Source: Pseudalkalibacillus salsuginis
Lineage (GTDB): Bacteria; Bacillota; Bacilli; Bacillales; Fictibacillaceae
Direction: 5' to 3'
Assembly: GCF_021646685.1 (NCBI RefSeq)
Contig: NZ_JAKJHW010000002.1
Span: 186,001 to 250,000 of the forward strand
DNA: 64,000 nt
The position numbers and the translations under genes are program-made. The notes below the pieces were generated by a model that made no database searches, was not told the DNA's origin, and worked only from the letters and a program-made list of their open reading frames with translations. The number at the start of each line of letters is the position of its first letter. The first letter of the stretch is position 1. Positions 61,816 through 64,000 of the stretch are shown here, piece after piece.

Positions 61816-62610
61816 ATGATCAATCGTTTAGTACACGATAAAGAAAAAGGATATTTCATTTTTGCTCTCGTACTAAGTGTTGTGACCTATCTTGTACTAA
61901 TTTTTTCAATTATCGGGATCTTCTACATCTTAGGAGGTCTACTAATCACGACGCTATTACATGGATTGATGGTCGGAAACATCCTCAATAACGGAGTAAG
62001 GATCACCAGCAATCAATACCCGGAAGTCTACGAAAGAACGCGTGTATTATGTGACCAAATGGGACTTGATAAAGTACCAGATGTATACGTGATGCAGTCT
62101 GATGGAATTCTGAACGCTTTCGCCACCCGTTTTTTCGGAAGGAATTTCGTCGTATTATATTCTGATATTTTCGAACTTCACCTTCGTCATAACAGCAAAG
62201 AACTTGATTTTATCATTGCGCATGAGTTGGCACATATCCAAAGAAACCACATAATGAAACAATTGGTCATATTGCCAGCACTTTGGACTCCATTTTTAGG
62301 GAATGCCTATTCACGTGCCTGTGAACACTCATGTGATCGGATTGCCGCCGTAACTGTCCGAAATGTCGAAGCGGGTATTCGCAGCCTAAGTCTATTAGCA
62401 ATCGGTAAAGTATTGTTTGATGATATGAATGTCCACGATTACCTTGAGCAACACCAGAAGGAAAAAGGATTTTTTGTATGGTTCTCCCATATCATGAGCA
62501 CTCATCCTCCATTACCATTACGCATAAACGAATTACAACAATTGTACGCATATCCTCAACTTTATGGATTTGATCCATCACATTTTGAAAAAATCCAAAC
62601 TACAGCTTGA
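61816..62610 (+). CDS. M48-family membrane metallopeptidase
   Basis: This 264-residue HtpX-like peptidase has two N-terminal membrane helices, HELAH at 136-140 with the zinc-binding His pair and catalytic Glu, and the third ligand Glu170 in ACEHSCDR. The family cleaves damaged membrane proteins on the cytosolic side. It is co-transcribed with the TM2 protein, which could be a partner or substrate. Confidence 0.92.
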   Translation: MINRLVHDKEKGYFIFALVLSVVTYLVLIFSIIGIFYILGGLLITTLLHGLMVGNILNNGVRITSNQYPEVYERTRVLCDQMGLDKVPDVYVMQSDGILNAFATRFFGRNFVVLYSDIFELHLRHNSKELDFIIAHELAHIQRNHIMKQLVILPALWTPFLGNAYSRACEHSCDRIAAVTVRNVEAGIRSLSLLAIGKVLFDDMNVHDYLEQHQKEKGFFVWFSHIMSTHPPLPLRINELQQLYAYPQLYGFDPSHFEKIQTTA

Positions 62611-62615
62611 GTGAA

Positions 62616-62656
62616 TAAAGCCGTTCCTGAGGAATCATTCCCTTTGAACGGCTTTT
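62616..62656 (+). terminator. Terminator of the TM2-M48 operon
   Basis: AAGCCGTTC and GAACGGCTT pair across a 19-base loop, followed by TTTTT, shortly after the stop at 62610. Confidence 0.88.
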
Positions 62657-62700
62657 TCGATCATACTCCATAATAAGGAGATCCCTATTCCCGCACCTCC

Positions 62701-63564
62701 TCACTCAACTTGAATAGTTGATACAACCTCCTTCTCCTCACGCTTATTAAGCTTTTTGATCTGGGAAGCCGTAAGCCATATTAAGAAAATCGTACAGAAA
62801 AAGGCATATATCCCAAAATAATGGCCGACTTGCTGAATTTCCATGATGGCATCCCCAATGCTTCCCTCAGAAGAACCCCCATCTATCATAAAAGCGAAAA
62901 ATGCCAGGAAATTGTTCAGCGCATGACAGATGATCGGTACCCAGATATTCTTCGTCTTCAAGTAAAAGATGCTTAAGAAAACGCCAAGTGTAAAATGCCC
63001 GATCATGCCACTGTTCATATGGATCAAACTGAAAATGGCCGAAGTCACAAGGATACCAGCCGTGTTTCCATATTTGAAACGGAGCTTTTGGAGGAGTGTC
63101 CCTCTAAACACCAATTCTTCAACAATCGGAGCGATTAATACGATCAGGATGAACGAAGGTATAGAGGTTTCAGAAACGAACGATCTGGTAGCGTCTCCAT
63201 CCTCCAACATTTCAACTAGAAAGTCTGGCACTAAAAATGAAAACAAATAAAAAATGAAAGTTACTACGGAAAATGAAAAGGTAAGGTGGAAAATCGTGAA
63301 CAGCATTTTCTTACCCAGTCCATTGGATTTACGGATCGACTTGAACAATCCCTTTACGCTCATATTATTCTTATAATATGCCCTTCTCAGCCACAGGACC
63401 GCTACGGCATAAAGCGCGAACTGAGAAAAAGTGATGAAAGAGGTTAAAGAGCCACCCATGTCCATGAGCGATAAAAAGACTCCACCAAAAGCAAGGATAC
63501 CTATAGCAATGGCATACCATGTTATCAGATAGCGGAATTTTATATGTAGAAATTTATTTTCCAT
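62701..63564 (-). CDS. CPBP-family intramembrane metalloprotease
   Basis: This 287-residue protein has eight membrane segments and the CPBP motifs EE at 149-150 (EELVFRGTLL), H182 (SLIHMNSG) and H214 (ICHALNNF). TGGAG precedes ATG 63564. These Rce1-like proteases process peptides or membrane proteins. It differs from the shorter CPBP protein at 15030. No peptide-bacteriocin gene is nearby. Confidence 0.9.
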   Translation of the reverse strand: MENKFLHIKFRYLITWYAIAIGILAFGGVFLSLMDMGGSLTSFITFSQFALYAVAVLWLRRAYYKNNMSVKGLFKSIRKSNGLGKKMLFTIFHLTFSFSVVTFIFYLFSFLVPDFLVEMLEDGDATRSFVSETSIPSFILIVLIAPIVEELVFRGTLLQKLRFKYGNTAGILVTSAIFSLIHMNSGMIGHFTLGVFLSIFYLKTKNIWVPIICHALNNFLAFFAFMIDGGSSEGSIGDAIMEIQQVGHYFGIYAFFCTIFLIWLTASQIKKLNKREEKEVVSTIQVE

Positions 63565-63674
63565 AGAAGATACTCCATTTCCGTAAATGCGACCTCAGTC
63601 AATGACCGGATTTCCGACTCTTTCTACAGAAATAGTAAGATAAAGCAGTGATAGGATTCCTATTCTGCCCCTGA

Positions 63675-63767
63675 TTATGGATGAAGATAGATGAAAGTGA
63701 AGACTTCACTGATTATCAACACCACTATCAACAACCACATCCAATAGTGCAAAAAGAACTTTTTCAT
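63675..63767 (-). CDS. Possible 30-residue membrane peptide
   Basis: ATG 63767 with AGGAG seven bases upstream opens MKKFFLHYWMWLLIVVLIIS and ends EVFTFIYLHP. It is one hydrophobic helix with a basic N-terminus. It lies 110 bases upstream of the CPBP gene on the same strand. The good ribosome binding site argues for expression. Confidence 0.5.
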   Translation of the reverse strand: MKKFFLHYWMWLLIVVLIISEVFTFIYLHP

Positions 63768-63903
63768 AAATACAACTCCTGGATTTTATGATGTTATACG
63801 TTTTATAACCACCTGAAGTTTCATCGAATTACTCCTACTTTAAATTTCTTTACCTTTATCAGAATGCCTTTTCACTTTTTCACAACCCGGTTCATAAGAA
63901 AAA

Positions 63904-63989
63904 GACTGTCCCATAAGTGTCTGACTCCCACCGTTCGTGTAGTTTTAATGCAAAATGTTGTGTGGTGGTGTCTGGCATTGGGACAGCCC
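63904..63989. repeat. GACTGTCCCA...TGGGACAGCCC hairpin element
   Basis: The outer arms GACTGTCCCA and TGGGACAGCC are inverted. Inner inverted segments (GTGTCTGACTCCCACC / GGTGGTGTCTGGCA) extend the hairpin. CAAAATGTTGTGTGGTGG matches the element at 50085. It may continue past the right edge. Confidence 0.8.
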
Positions 63990-64000
63990 ATCATATCAAT

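Overview
The window comes from the chromosome of a low-GC, endospore-forming Gram-positive bacterium of the Bacillaceae. The markers are an alpha/beta-type small acid-soluble spore protein, a ComK homologue, an RsbR-type stressosome protein, the csoR-copA-copZ copper operon, a divergent citR/citA pair, an IDEAL-domain protein, strong AGGAGG ribosome binding sites and frequent TTG/GTG starts. I cannot name the species. I see no prophage, transposase, integrase, rRNA operon or CRISPR array.

Layout. 1-2757: end of a 4-hydroxyphenylacetate (homoprotocatechuate) degradation operon with a GntR/FCD regulator. 2839-3200: a decayed tandem repeat. 3303-6581: a LuxR-type response regulator and membrane histidine kinase, then a HAD phosphatase coupled to a 31-residue membrane peptide. 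6692-9924: small conserved Bacillaceae proteins (IDEAL protein, a cupredoxin lipoprotein, a zinc-binding small protein). 10319-15626: GH15-like hydrolase, GGDEF/EAL protein, EamA exporter and CPBP protease. 15787-19785: small proteins and the copper operon. 20111-25402: methyltransferase, TspO-like protein, TetR regulator, ABC exporter and DeoD. 25478-32779: M3 peptidase, methyltransferase, HIT protein, S9 peptidase and MFS pump. 32919-38139: citR/citA, VOC protein, molybdopterin oxidoreductase and SASP. 38367-42319: a small protein and the fruR-fruK-fruA fructose operon with a strikingly regular operator. 42430-48183: a structured intergenic element, two broken genes around an arylamine N-acetyltransferase, an amidase, a 9-copy 21-bp repeat and a DUF2339 protein. 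48413-53302: alpha-glucosidase, GNAT enzyme, HesB-like protein, a decayed L-serine dehydratase operon and tRNA-Gln. 53309-58977: RsbR protein, DinB-like protein, methyltransferase, more broken genes and an M29 aminopeptidase. 59059-63989: ComK, GNAT enzyme, TM2 protein with an M48 peptidase, and a CPBP protein.

Two themes stand out. First, gene decay is common. I reconstructed relics or broken copies of an oligopeptide permease, an SRPBCC protein, a TPR-like protein, both serine dehydratase subunits, a MazG-superfamily pyrophosphatase and a membrane protein of unknown function. Second, several families of short intergenic repeats are present: a 52-bp tandem, two unrelated 21-bp tandems, a roughly 115-bp dispersed element and a hairpin element ending in GGACAGCCC. 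I found no clear multi-gene novel defence or biosynthetic system. The best leads are the repeats, the coupled micro-ORFs and the 10-bp-phased fructose operator. All family assignments come from reading motifs by eye; no database search was run.
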